Below, one piece after another: positions 19,013 through 29,000 of a DNA stretch of 64,000 nucleotides. Source of the DNA: Flavobacteriales bacterium (GTDB lineage: Bacteria; Bacteroidota; Bacteroidia; Flavobacteriales; TMED113); assembly GCA_002714185.1 (NCBI GenBank), contig PAWM01000003.1, positions 1 through 64,000 of the forward strand, written 5' to 3'. The notes under the pieces are model-generated. The model saw only the letters and a program-made list of their open reading frames with translations. It did no database searches and was not told where the DNA came from. Position 1 is the first letter of the stretch. Every line of letters begins with the position of its first letter. The translations under genes were made by a program, and so were the position numbers.

Positions 19013-19546
19013 CTACCCCTTCCATTTTATTTCATCTATCTTATTAATATGATTAATAAGACGAGCAATAACGAATAAATAATCGGATAACCTGTTGATA
19101 TATTTGATTATATTAACATCTATTTTTTCAAAAGTATTCAAATGAGTAATTCTTCTTTCAGCTCTCCTACAAACACTTCTTGAAATTTGACTATAACTAC
19201 TCCACATATCACCGCCAGGTAAAATAAATGATTTTAGTGGATTTAAAATTAATTCAATAGCATCAATTGAACTTTCTAATTTATCAATCTCGGTTGGCTC
19301 AATTTGATAAATATTATTTTTTGAAGCTAAAGATGCCCCTATTCGAAATAAACAATTTTGAATACTAACCAGCTCTTTTGAATATTTTTCAAATTCTTCA
19401 TAGGGACATGAAGATAATAAACCTATATGTGAATTTAATTCATCAATTGTTCCATAAGCTTCAATACGAATACTATGTTTATCAATATTATTACTACCGA
19501 TAATAGAAGTTTTTCCTAAGTCTCCTTTTTTTGTATATATTTTCAT
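19013..19546 (-). CDS. cob(I)alamin adenosyltransferase (PduO-type ATR)
   Basis: This 177-residue enzyme transfers the adenosyl group of ATP to cob(I)alamin to make adenosylcobalamin. The N-terminal ATP-binding motif is YTKKGDLGKTSIIGS (about 4-18). The helix motif RSVCRRAERR is near 125, and the C-terminal INRLSDYLFVIAR near 151. Five-helix-bundle PduO-type proteins have this length. No other cobalamin gene is nearby, so it may serve salvage of the vitamin for methylmalonyl-CoA mutase or similar enzymes outside the window. The downstream DUF2795 gene is 68 bases away. Confidence 0.93.
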   Translation of the reverse strand: MKIYTKKGDLGKTSIIGSNNIDKHSIRIEAYGTIDELNSHIGLLSSCPYEEFEKYSKELVSIQNCLFRIGASLASKNNIYQIEPTEIDKLESSIDAIELILNPLKSFILPGGDMWSSYSQISRSVCRRAERRITHLNTFEKIDVNIIKYINRLSDYLFVIARLINHINKIDEIKWKG

Positions 19547-19578
19547 AATAAATAATTTGATATTCTAAAAAGAATTGG

Positions 19579-19660
19579 TGCGGATAGAGGGAGTCGAACC
19601 CACACGCCTCTCGGCACTAGATCCTAAATCTAGCGTGTCTACCAATTCCACCATATCCGC
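19579..19660 (-). tRNA. tRNA-Leu (anticodon TAG)
   Basis: Read on the minus strand, GCGGATA and TATCCGC form the acceptor stem. The anticodon stem CTAGA/TCTAG encloses TTTAGGA (anticodon TAG). A long variable arm (TGCCGAGAGGCG) marks a class II tRNA, and the T arm is GTGGG-TTCGACT-CCCTC. The discriminator base is A and CCA is not encoded. The length is 82 bases. Confidence 0.96.
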
Positions 19661-19676
19661 ATCAATGTGATAAATA

Positions 19677-19684
19677 CAAATCTA
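19677..19684 (-). promoter_or_regulatory. candidate -7 element for tRNA-Leu
   Basis: The minus strand reads TAGATTTG, 16 bases upstream of the tRNA-Leu 5' end. It fits TAnnTTTG. No convincing -33 TTG is seen at about 20 bases. Confidence 0.4.
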
Positions 19685-19732
19685 TAATATATTTTAATTA
19701 ATCGAATACTCTTTCTGTAAAATATTTAATGC

Positions 19733-19740
19733 TAAATTTG
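19733..19740 (+). promoter_or_regulatory. candidate -7 element for the flavin reductase operon
   Basis: TAAATTTG matches TAnnTTTG, 26 bases before the ATG at 19767. The -33 region is not clear. Confidence 0.4.
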
Positions 19741-19766
19741 CAGTAATACTATAATTACTCAAAAAG

Positions 19767-20660
19767 ATGATGAAAATTGACCCCAATAATATAATTATCA
19801 AGGATTTACATAGTTATTTATTATCAATTATTGGACCGAGGCCAATTGCACTAGCAAGTACCATTAATCAAAGTGGTCTCAGTAATGTTAGTCCATTTAG
19901 TTTTTTTAATATTTTTAGTGCTAATCCCCCAATTGCTATTTTTTCTCCTGCTCGTAGGGTAAGAAATAATACAGAAAAAGATACACTTAATAATATAGAA
20001 AATACAAAAGAAGTTGTTATTAATATTGTTAACTACAATTTAGTAGAACAAGCATCCATTGCTAGTAATGAATATGCTAAAGAAATTGATGAATTTCACA
20101 AAGCTGGTTTAACAAAAATTAAATCTAAAAAAATAAAACCATATAGAGTAAAAGAATCTCCTGTTCAGATGGAATGTAAAGTAAATCAAATAATTAAGCT
20201 TGGAGAACAAGGAGGTGCAGGCAATCTGATAATTTGTGAAATACTCTTAATACATATATCTGAAGAAATTCTTGATTCTAAAAATAGAATCGACCCAAAT
20301 AAACTACAACTAGTAGGAAGAATGGGGGGGAATTGGTATTGTAAAGGTTTTAATGAATCTCTTTTTGAAATTCAAAAACCAACTAAAGATTTATGTATTG
20401 GATTTGATAAAATACCTACACATATAAAAAATAGTGATATTTTAGATAATCAAGATATAATTAAATTAGCATCTATTAATAGATTACCTGAAGCAAATGA
20501 AATCGAACAATTTACTCATACAATAAAATTAACAACCAATAATACTCGATTAGAATTACGAACCCAACTACACACTAAAGCAAAAGAAGAAATAAAAAAA
20601 AATAATATTGAATGTGCATGGAAATATTTATTAATTGATAAAATAAAAAAAGAAATATGA
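19767..20660 (+). CDS. flavin reductase family protein (FMN-binding split barrel)
   Basis: This 297-residue protein belongs to the flavin-reductase-like, FMN-binding split-barrel family. The segment GPRPIALASTINQSGLSNVSPFSFFN (about 23-48) is the family's flavin-binding start. SPARRVRNNTEKDTLNNI and NIVNYNLVEQAS follow. Such proteins bind FMN and may reduce flavin for a partner monooxygenase, but here the partner and substrate are unknown. About 90 C-terminal residues extend past the barrel. Its stop TGA overlaps the start of the broken DUF3127 gene (ATGA), and the fatty acid transporter gene follows. The three form one tight run. Confidence 0.87.
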   Translation: MMKIDPNNIIIKDLHSYLLSIIGPRPIALASTINQSGLSNVSPFSFFNIFSANPPIAIFSPARRVRNNTEKDTLNNIENTKEVVINIVNYNLVEQASIASNEYAKEIDEFHKAGLTKIKSKKIKPYRVKESPVQMECKVNQIIKLGEQGGAGNLIICEILLIHISEEILDSKNRIDPNKLQLVGRMGGNWYCKGFNESLFEIQKPTKDLCIGFDKIPTHIKNSDILDNQDIIKLASINRLPEANEIEQFTHTIKLTTNNTRLELRTQLHTKAKEEIKKNNIECAWKYLLIDKIKKEI

Positions 20661-21007
20661 AAACACTATCTATTGAAGGTCTGTTAATCCAAAAAAATAA
20701 TATTGAAAATATTGAGAATAAAGATGGAAAAAAATGGACTAAACAAACTTTTTTAATTGACACATGAGCAGAGTATAATAGCCGTATTTGTTTTCAATTA
20801 TTTGGTGAGGAAAAAGTAAAACTAATTGAACAATTTCAAATAGGTGATAATATAGAAGTTTTTTTCAATATTTCATCAAGAGAATATAATGGAAGATACT
20901 ATCACAATATAGATGCTTGGAAAATTAATACTATTGACTCTAATAAAGGTCAGGGAGCTCAAGAGAGCTCTACAAATGAAAGTTCAGAGGACAGCTTACC
21001 ATTCTAA
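20657..21007 (+). pseudogene. DUF3127 / SSB-like OB-fold gene interrupted by an in-frame TGA
   Basis: The ATG at 20657 overlaps the flavin reductase stop. The frame reads 36 codons, meets TGA at 20765-20767, then runs without another stop for 79 codons to TAA at 21005. Both halves look coding and belong to one small OB-fold protein of the DUF3127 type: KQTFLIDT before the TGA; AEYNSRICFQLFGEEKVK and SREYNGRYYHNIDAW after it. The tail EDSLPF resembles the SSB C-terminal tip. A single GGA-to-TGA change would explain the stop. TGA works as a real stop elsewhere in this window, so recoding is unlikely. There is no ATG soon after the TGA for re-initiation. It is a nonsense mutation, readthrough case or sequence error. 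Confidence 0.8.
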
Positions 21008-21012
21008 AAAAA

Positions 21013-22365
21013 ATGACTAAAAGCATAGAAAAAATAATGACCAGACTGTTACCAAGTCCATTTTCAATTGCAATAATATTAACTATTTTAATTATAATAA
21101 TTGCATTATTATTTACAGAAAATACATTAATGCATATAACTTCATACTGGGAACATGGTCTATGGAATCCTGGATTAATGAACTTTGCTATGCAAATGAT
21201 GCTAATGTTAGTTTTAGGCTATGTAATTGCTTTAAGTGAAAGTGCTGAGATAATTATAAATAAAATCACTTTTTTTTGCAAGAATAGTGCTAATGCTGCC
21301 CTTCTTGTATCACTATCAACAATTATTATGAGCTTAATTAATTGGGGATTAGGCTTAATATTTGGTGCAATACTAGCAAGAAAAGTCGGAGAACATGCAT
21401 TAGCAAAAAATATTAATTTAAATTATCCCTTAATTGGTGCTGCCGGGTATTCTGGTCTTATGGTATGGCATGGAGGTATTTCAGGATCTATTCCTTTAAA
21501 AGTAGCAGAAAAAAATCATTTTTCTGAATTTATTTCAAATGAAGAATTACTAAATAAGTTACCTGTTAATGGAATTAATTTTCAAGAAACTATTTTTTCT
21601 AATATGAATATCATAGCAAGCCTATTGCTTATAACAATAATACCTTGCATACTATTTTTTATTGGTAAACAACAAACAAAAAAAAATAAATTTCAATTTA
21701 AAAATACTGAAAGTGACAAAATAATAACAAAAAAAGCAGAAGGTGCAGAAAAAATTGATACTTCAATCTGGTTTTCAAAATTAATTGGCTTAAGTATTCT
21801 TGGGGTTGCATGTCAAAATGCAATATCTGCACAGTCTATTTCATTTATCAATCCTAATTTTGTCAACCTATCATTATTGGGACTTGCTATTCTTGTACAT
21901 AAAAATTTTAACACATTTTTATATTCAGTTAATAAAGCTATTACTAGTGCGAGTGGTATATTAATTCAATTTCCTTTATACTTTGGAATTATGGGAATTA
22001 TGAATTCTTCTGGGCTTGTAGATATATTTGCAAATATATTTGTAGAAATCTCTAATCAAAAAACTTACCCTATTCTTACAATGTTGAGTGGAGGAATAGT
22101 AAATATTTTTGTTCCTAGTGGTGGTGGACAATGGGCTGTGCAAGGTCCTATCGTACTGCAATCTGCTTTAGATTTAAATATACCTATTGAAAAAAGTATT
22201 ATGGCTTTAGCCTATGGAGATCAATTAACAAATATGCTACAACCATTTTGGGCTCTTCCACTTTTAGGAATAACACAATTAAAAGCTACAGAAATTCTAC
22301 CTTATACAATCTTAATTATGTTAATAGGTATATTAATTTTTTCAACATGCTTAATTGTTTTCTAA
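21013..22365 (+). CDS. short-chain fatty acid transporter (AtoE family)
   Basis: This 450-residue inner membrane protein has about 10-12 hydrophobic segments. Family signatures are the polar loop YPLIGAAGYSGLMVWHGGISGS (about 137-158) and NIFVPSGGGQWAVQGP near 360, followed by AYGDQLTNMLQPFWALPLLG. AtoE proteins carry short-chain fatty acids such as acetoacetate or butyrate. It starts six bases after the broken DUF3127 gene. Its last 15 bases overlap the end of the convergent oppC-like gene. The true substrate cannot be read from sequence. Confidence 0.9.
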   Translation: MTKSIEKIMTRLLPSPFSIAIILTILIIIIALLFTENTLMHITSYWEHGLWNPGLMNFAMQMMLMLVLGYVIALSESAEIIINKITFFCKNSANAALLVSLSTIIMSLINWGLGLIFGAILARKVGEHALAKNINLNYPLIGAAGYSGLMVWHGGISGSIPLKVAEKNHFSEFISNEELLNKLPVNGINFQETIFSNMNIIASLLLITIIPCILFFIGKQQTKKNKFQFKNTESDKIITKKAEGAEKIDTSIWFSKLIGLSILGVACQNAISAQSISFINPNFVNLSLLGLAILVHKNFNTFLYSVNKAITSASGILIQFPLYFGIMGIMNSSGLVDIFANIFVEISNQKTYPILTMLSGGIVNIFVPSGGGQWAVQGPIVLQSALDLNIPIEKSIMALAYGDQLTNMLQPFWALPLLGITQLKATEILPYTILIMLIGILIFSTCLIVF

Positions 22366-23442
22366 TTTATTATCTAATATATCTCTTAAGCTATTTGCTA
22401 AAATCATAAATGCTAATACTAAAAAAACTATACATAAACCAGGAACAAGAGAAAGATAGATTTTTTCCATCACTATAAAACCATAGTGATTTCTAATAAT
22501 CATTCCCCATGATGGAACGGGTGGCTGAACACCAATACCTAAGAAACTTAAACCTGATTCTAAAAGTACAGATGTTGCAAAATTAGCTGCAGAAATAATA
22601 ATAATTGGATTTATTATGTTAGGTAAGATATGCTTAAACATAATTTTAAAATCACTTAAACCAAAAGACTTTACAGATTCTATATAAGGTAACCTTGAAA
22701 CTTTCAAAACTTCACCTCTTGTCACCCTTGCAACTTCAACCCACATAGTGAGTCCAACAGCCACAAAAACCTGCCAGAAACCCTTTCCTAAAACTAGACT
22801 AATTGCAATTACCAGCATAAGTGTAGGGATAGACCATACTACATTAATTAACCAACAGATAAAAATATCGACTTTTCCTCGATAATAACCACTTAATAAA
22901 CCTAATATTAATCCAATAAATATTGATATAAAAACTGAAATAAAACCAACAGAAAACGACACTCTTGTTCCTAAAATAACTCTACTCAACAAATCTCTTC
23001 CGTACTTATCAGTCCCTAATAAAAATTTTCTTGTTTTTACATAACTTCCATCATTATTGCATTTCAAATTAGAAGTAGATATCGCCTTCTTCTCTAAAGG
23101 ATTACTATATAAATGATAGTATAATGTATCGTTTAATAATTTATAATCTTTAATTAATAACTCATCATATTTTTTTGTATTTCCTAAAAAAAAACTATTC
23201 TTCTTTATTCTCTTATACTTATTTAAGCTTTTCAACAAAATATAATCTACTTCAAAACATGGATTTTTTTTTGCAATTGACAACTCAATACTATTTGCAA
23301 ATGGTGTTTTGTCAGGTGTAATTTGGTAAGCAAAAATAGAGATAAAGAAAAAAAATATAATTACCAATAAGGCAAGGCACGCTAGCTTATTAGATAATAA
23401 TTTATTTAAAGCTATCTTATTAAGAGAATTATAATATTTCAT
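22351..23442 (-). CDS. ABC transporter permease, OppC/DppC type
   Basis: This 363-residue inner membrane permease belongs to the peptide/nickel importer family. After a first membrane segment (about 20-42) comes a long periplasmic stretch. The family motif LGTDKYGRDLLSR and five more membrane segments follow. The cytoplasmic EAA-type loop reads ESVKSFGLSDFKIMFKHILPN (about 250-270). The C-terminal motif is ESGLSFLGIGVQPPVPSWG. No cognate OppB, ATPase or binding-protein gene is adjacent, so partners must be encoded elsewhere. The peptide specificity is unknown. Confidence 0.9.
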   Translation of the reverse strand: MKYYNSLNKIALNKLLSNKLACLALLVIIFFFFISIFAYQITPDKTPFANSIELSIAKKNPCFEVDYILLKSLNKYKRIKKNSFFLGNTKKYDELLIKDYKLLNDTLYYHLYSNPLEKKAISTSNLKCNNDGSYVKTRKFLLGTDKYGRDLLSRVILGTRVSFSVGFISVFISIFIGLILGLLSGYYRGKVDIFICWLINVVWSIPTLMLVIAISLVLGKGFWQVFVAVGLTMWVEVARVTRGEVLKVSRLPYIESVKSFGLSDFKIMFKHILPNIINPIIIISAANFATSVLLESGLSFLGIGVQPPVPSWGMIIRNHYGFIVMEKIYLSLVPGLCIVFLVLAFMILANSLRDILDNKLENN

Positions 23443-23495
23443 TTATTCTATATATATAATAAAGATAGCACTCCTATTTATTATATTTATATAAA

Positions 23496-24044
23496 ATGAA
23501 AAAAGAAAAAATTATACTTGGTATAGACCCAGGAACAAATATTATGGGATATGGAGTTATTAAAAAATCCGCAACTAATATTGACTTTTTATACCTAGAT
23601 GTTATTATTCTTAACAAAACACAAGATCACCACATAAAACTTAAAAAAATATTTACAAAAACAACTGAACTTATAAAAAAATTTTCTCCAGACGAAGTAG
23701 CAATTGAAGCTCCTTTTTTTGGTAAAAACCCTCAATCTATGCTAAAACTTGGTCGAGCCCAAGGAGCCGCCATAATTGCAACAATGATGAAGAATTTGTC
23801 CATTACAGAGTATGCCCCAAAAAAAATTAAAATGTCAATTACAGGAAATGGTCAAGCATCTAAAGAACAAGTGGCAGGAATGTTAATTAATATGTTAAAA
23901 ATCGACAAAAAACCAAAATACCTTGATTCTACAGATGGTCTTGCAGCTGCAGTATGCCATGCACTTCAAAATCAATCTCTTAAAAATAATAAAAAACCAA
24001 GTTGGGAGCAATTTATAAAAAATAATCCAGGGAGGGTTAAATAA
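23496..24044 (+). CDS. ruvC: Holliday junction endodeoxyribonuclease RuvC
   Basis: RuvC cuts Holliday junctions after RuvAB branch migration. The protein has 182 residues, a normal length. The acidic catalytic residues Asp11 (in GIDPGTN), Glu71 (in AIEAPF), Asp144 and Asp147 (in YLDSTDGLAAA) are all present. The GRAQG motif is at 86-90. The 3' end overlaps the convergent HIT-family gene by eight bases, and the 5' end is divergent from the oppC-like gene. Confidence 0.96.
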   Translation: MKKEKIILGIDPGTNIMGYGVIKKSATNIDFLYLDVIILNKTQDHHIKLKKIFTKTTELIKKFSPDEVAIEAPFFGKNPQSMLKLGRAQGAAIIATMMKNLSITEYAPKKIKMSITGNGQASKEQVAGMLINMLKIDKKPKYLDSTDGLAAAVCHALQNQSLKNNKKPSWEQFIKNNPGRVK

Positions 24045-24441
24045 GAATACCCTGAAAATTATTAGCTATATCTTTAGCGATTTTTTTAATATTAACAGAG
24101 GAAATAGTTATTTTATTTGAGAAATTCATATCATGAATACTATTAATTGGGATTAAATGGATGTGAGCATGTGGTACTTCAAAACCAACAACACTAACGC
24201 CTATTCTACTACACGCAATTGTTTTTTTTATAGCAATTGATACTAGCTTAGCAAAGCTCCACAGTTCACGATAATTGTCACTGTCAAGGTCAAATAAATA
24301 ATCTACTTGAATTTTAGGAACTACTAATGTATGTCCTAATGCAATTGGATTAATATCTAAAAAAGCAATGGCATAATCATTTTCTGCAATTAAATGACAT
24401 GGAATCTGCTTATTAATTATTTGACTAAAAATACTTTTCAT
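24037..24441 (-). CDS. HIT family nucleotide-binding hydrolase
   Basis: This 134-residue histidine-triad protein has the triad HAHIHLIPI at 91-99. The N-terminal FSQIINKQIPCHLIAEND and the GHTLVVPK segment are typical of HINT-branch enzymes, which hydrolyse nucleoside phosphoramidates or dinucleotides. The gene is directly downstream of greA (10-base gap), an arrangement common in Bacteroidota, and overlaps the ruvC end by eight bases. Confidence 0.94.
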   Translation of the reverse strand: MKSIFSQIINKQIPCHLIAENDYAIAFLDINPIALGHTLVVPKIQVDYLFDLDSDNYRELWSFAKLVSIAIKKTIACSRIGVSVVGFEVPHAHIHLIPINSIHDMNFSNKITISSVNIKKIAKDIANNFQGILI

Positions 24442-24451
24442 ACATTTATTA

Positions 24452-24925
24452 TCACCGAGAAATACTTATAATTTCAAAATTAACACTTCCTGCTGGAATA
24501 TTAATTTTGACAACTTCTCCAACTTTTTTACCTAATAAGCCTTTACCAATTGGTGATGATATTGCTATTTTTTTTTCAACAATATTAGTTTCAGAATCGG
24601 GTACTAAAATATAATTTAAAATACCACCTGTTGTTAAATTTTTTATTTCAATTTTAGAATATAGTAATACTTTATCCGATGCTAATTTAGATGTGTCTAA
24701 AACACGAGCAGATGCAATTTGAGATTCTAATTTAGATATCTTCATCTCAAGTAAACCTTGTGCTTCTTTAGCTGCATCATATTCAGCATTTTCGGATAAA
24801 TCCCCTTTATCTCTTGCATCAGCAATTTGCTGAGAAATACTAATTCTTTCAACAGTTATTAAATGATTTAATTCAGACTTCAATTTTTCTAAATCGCTGA
24901 AACTATAATATATTATTTTTGACAT
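24452..24925 (-). CDS. greA: transcription elongation factor GreA
   Basis: GreA rescues backtracked RNA polymerase by stimulating transcript cleavage. The 157-residue protein has the N-terminal coiled coil with the acidic tip (GDLSENAEYDAAKEAQ, about 41-56). The C-terminal FKBP-like domain shows ISSPIGKGLLGKKVGEV near 125. The length and motifs are standard. It lies 61 bases after the porV-like gene, with the HIT gene immediately downstream. Confidence 0.96.
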   Translation of the reverse strand: MSKIIYYSFSDLEKLKSELNHLITVERISISQQIADARDKGDLSENAEYDAAKEAQGLLEMKISKLESQIASARVLDTSKLASDKVLLYSKIEIKNLTTGGILNYILVPDSETNIVEKKIAISSPIGKGLLGKKVGEVVKINIPAGSVNFEIISISR

Positions 24926-24986
24926 ATGTCTATAATATTATAAAAGTTGTTTAACAAATAATTCTAAATATTGTAATTAGGTTACA

Positions 24987-26045
24987 TTATAAAATAATTC
25001 TTGCACCAAAGGTGTGAACTGATTGAAGTGGATCTGCTGGTCTATACGAATAATCAAAACCAAAGGTAGTATCATCTGATAATGGCAACTCAACACTAAT
25101 ACCACCAGACATACCTGTAAACACAGAACTTCTACCAGAGTCAAAATCCTCAAAAATACCACTTTCATAACTATATCCTCCTCTTAGTGAAACCATTTCT
25201 TTCCATGACAGCTCAAGTCCAGTCAAGAATTGGTCTTTAGAAAAAGAATTTGATACAAATGTTTCTGAACATGTCAATCTTACAATTTGCTCTCCAGAAA
25301 CATTTTTGAAGAAAAAATCATACGATCCACCGATATTTAACAATGAAGGTAATTCAAATGCCGCAGATCTCAACTCAACTGTCATATCACTACCGTTTGG
25401 ACCTGTTAATGTAATATCATCTCCATCACCTTCAAAAGACATACGAGGACCTATGTTTTTTAATGTAATTCCAAATTTTGCTTGCCCATTTTCTCCTGTC
25501 TGATAATGAACTCCAGCATCAAGTGCTAAACCGTTAGCTGATAATTCTGCTGCACTTTCTGAAATCATTTTAATAGTGAAACCCGCAGACATACTATAAG
25601 TAAATTTTTTCGCATAAGATAATGCTATATTCATAAATTGTGGTGAAAAAGTACCAATTCCACCATCAGGGTTATCATAGGTTGTTCTCTCAATATCTCC
25701 AAAATCTAATGACATCACAGATAAACCCATAACACCGGAGTCACCTACCTTTTGTGCAAATCCGAACGCATTAATTGATATGTCTGCAAACCAAGATGCA
25801 TGGGAAAATGTTAATTCAGTTCCTTCAATTCCAGTTAAACCTGCAACATTAAGAAAAACACTTTCTAAACCCCTAACAGATGCTGTATTAGCTCCTGCCA
25901 TACCAGAGCTTTGAGCCCAGGGGTTAATTAACAATTCTGATGCACCAGCTTCACCAGTACGAGAATCACCTTCTTCTTGGCCAAAAGACAAAGAAATTAA
26001 TGCAAATAAGCAAAGGAATGATATTGTTTGTATACTAAATTTCAT
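24987..26045 (-). CDS. PorV/PorQ family outer membrane protein
   Basis: This 352-residue barrel protein has a signal peptide (cleavage about after SFG at 22). It carries the family segment LLINPWAQSSGMAGANTAS, equivalent to the RAGAMGEVGAA segment of PorV at 5405-6622. The C-terminus ends in a typical outer-membrane strand (TFGARIIL). PorV/PorQ proteins are carriers or accessory barrels of type IX secretion. The gene is the third member of a receptor / giant secreted protein / barrel cassette (31-base gap), so it may be a dedicated carrier for the 1479-residue protein. That role is inferred from position only. Confidence 0.88.
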   Translation of the reverse strand: MKFSIQTISFLCLFALISLSFGQEEGDSRTGEAGASELLINPWAQSSGMAGANTASVRGLESVFLNVAGLTGIEGTELTFSHASWFADISINAFGFAQKVGDSGVMGLSVMSLDFGDIERTTYDNPDGGIGTFSPQFMNIALSYAKKFTYSMSAGFTIKMISESAAELSANGLALDAGVHYQTGENGQAKFGITLKNIGPRMSFEGDGDDITLTGPNGSDMTVELRSAAFELPSLLNIGGSYDFFFKNVSGEQIVRLTCSETFVSNSFSKDQFLTGLELSWKEMVSLRGGYSYESGIFEDFDSGRSSVFTGMSGGISVELPLSDDTTFGFDYSYRPADPLQSVHTFGARIIL

Positions 26046-26076
26046 AAATAATACTTTATTAAATCATCTTTTAATT

Positions 26077-29000
26077 TTAAAAACTATCTAAATCAACTGG
26101 TCTTAAAGCACCAAACCACTTTAATACTTTTTCACCAATTTCTCCCGCATCAATATGTATAACATAAATACCTGATGCTATTGCAATATTATAGTTATTT
26201 TTCAAATCCCATTCCCAATAAGAAATGTCATTGTCTTTACTATATTGACGAACTAAATTTCCATTAATAGTATAAATAGAGATGGTACATGTTTGAGGTA
26301 AATTGGTAACCTTTACTTTAGTATCAACTTGACCCTCTTCATATCCAGATGTTCCATAATAAGGATTTGGCACAATATTCACATCTTTCAAGCCATCCTT
26401 TTTAGCTTGTTCATTGTCTAGTAAAGTAAGTATTTCTGAAGAATTAAACTTGTAATAGGGGTATCCACTATTTACTAAATTATCCTGACTTTCATTTTCA
26501 AGAACACTTAATTCTCTGTAACCATAACCTTGCTCTACACGAGCTCTTATTATTAATTCATTACTTAACCATTCCTGACTAGGATTTGGCGCCCAATTCC
26601 CTACCCACTGAATATGTGGTATAACTTGTTTTTTTCTTAAACTATTCCAAGCATTATTTTGACTACTACCAGTGAAAGCATCAAAATGTGGATTATCTTG
26701 CTGATTTTCTCCAGCATATTCAGTATCTAAGACAAATACGACATGACCTCCGTTTAAACTAAAGTTATTGACAACAGATAAATCAGAACCAGGACCAAGA
26801 TTATTAAAATCTAACTCATAATTAGGCTCAGGGTTAAATAACATATCAGCAGAAGAAGAAAGATTATTAGGAGAAGATGCTAAAGATGAATTCTCTGAAA
26901 ATATCATATTCAATCTTCGACCTGATAAAACATCTACAGCATAACCAGGGAACCACCCCCAACCATTTGCAGAATTAAAACCACTACCTGTACCATCTGG
27001 GTTACCATCCTTATCTACATTTGGATCTAACCTTAAATCCCACTTATTTTCACCATTTTCGCCAGTTCCTTCACCACTAATTTCCCAAACATCATCTGCA
27101 TCGGTATTGAATGGCCAAATATTTCCGGCAGCAGATTGGTAAAGAGGATCATTACCTAAACCTATCCATTCAATTGAATCTTCTGACATATCAATTATAG
27201 GACATCTAGTCCATAAATCTTTATCATCAGTTAATACAACATCGACATTATTTAAATTATCAAGGTTAGATTCAGTTTTCCAGTCATACCAAGCTAACCC
27301 TCCACCAATACCATCAATAAAATTGACAACATTAGTAGTTGTGGAAGCTCCAACTCTACCTCTGTAATCAGTACTTACTAGTTTATACGGAACTAGCCAT
27401 TGATTTTCATAAACTCCTGTAGGATCAAGAGGTGTTTGTTGACTAGTAGTACCGCCTGGATCTAATTGAGTACCATTCACTGAAACATCTCCATAATATT
27501 GGTAAGGAGATAAAACTTGATCATTTTGAGAGAATGCATTTGTTCCTGATCTCACCCAATCAAATGTTCTGAACTCAGTGACAAATTGCCAAACATCATC
27601 AATATCTGGAACTGGCTGAAGCCATACATTATCCATTGCATTATTCCATTCTGGACTTTGCATAACATCATTCATTTCTTGAGATGATAAATTTAAATTC
27701 CAATACAACTCGTCTAAAATTAGATTCGAAACTACCGGACGATCACATGACAAACAACCCAAATTATCTACTTGACCTGTTTCTAATGATGGAATCCCTC
27801 TAAATGTAACACCTAATCCCCAGTCAGGTAATACTTGTTGTGCTTGATCAATCATTGAGTTTGCAGATTGTATTGTTATACTATCACCATCTTCAATTTT
27901 TGTTAAAGCCCATTTTGCATTAGTAATTAAACCTAAATCACTACTTTGAACATCATAGACTTCAAAAACAAAATCTGCATCGGGAACTGATAAAGGATCA
28001 ATTACCTCAATATCAGCTGGGGACATATTTTGACGATAAAAAAGAGTATCAGCAAATAAATTCTCAGCAATTTCAATTCTACAATTAGATGTTAGCTCAA
28101 CAAAATTTCCTCCATTTCCTGAACCAGCCATTCCCAGCTGAGACGGGCGTGCACCATAAGCAGCAGTTGGTATATTTCCAAATGACTCTATTTTATGTGG
28201 AATAATTGTATAAGTTTTTATGTTTTTTCTTCCAGCTAAATAAGGTTGTTTCTGTCCCATATTACTTGGTTGATATGGATTTAAAGGATCTAATGACTGA
28301 AACGGAATTTCAGGTGTATATGGTATATATTCATTATATGCATATGCAACAGCCATAAAGTAATATGGTTTATTATTAATTAAATCAGTATTACCCGTTG
28401 CAAACTTATCTTCTGTTATTCTAAAAGAATGAGTAATCCCTGAATTAGATGCACCTAATGTCATATTCTGAGGTACATAAACATTTGGACCCACACTTTC
28501 GTCTAATTGATAATTAACTAAGTTACCTATTGGTACTGCCCCTTCTTCAGGTGAAAAAACAATTTGACCATCTACTGTTCTATAATTTTCAATATCACAT
28601 TGAAAAACCATAAAAGCTTTATCAGGATTATAAAGCTCAGTAGAAGAAACATACTGATCTTTTAGCTGAAAGACCTGATATCCTTCAAATTTATATCTCT
28701 TATCTATAGCAAGATTACCATCTTCGTATATAGGAGTTGGATTAACTAATACCTGTTCACCTTCTAAATTAATAATAGTATCATACTCAAAGCCGACAGT
28801 TGTTGTTGACAAAACATCTGATATAAACGGATCTTCTTCTGCATATTGAGTAGCATAATTATTAGAATTTTCCGCATTGGTTAAATTTATTATAATTTCT
28901 TTATCTAACTCTACAAAATTCACATCTGGTGCACTAGGTCCATCAATTACTTCAAAACAAATATCAAATAAAGTTTGTGCTTTAGTATCTGCTATTTTCA

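Noticed and set aside
20765-20767. TGA recoded as glycine or another amino acid
   Set aside because: Other genes here end in TGA with the next gene starting in an ATGA overlap (872-875, 20657-20660, 36849-36852), and long genes such as porU and secA have no internal TGA. TGA is a normal stop in this genome.
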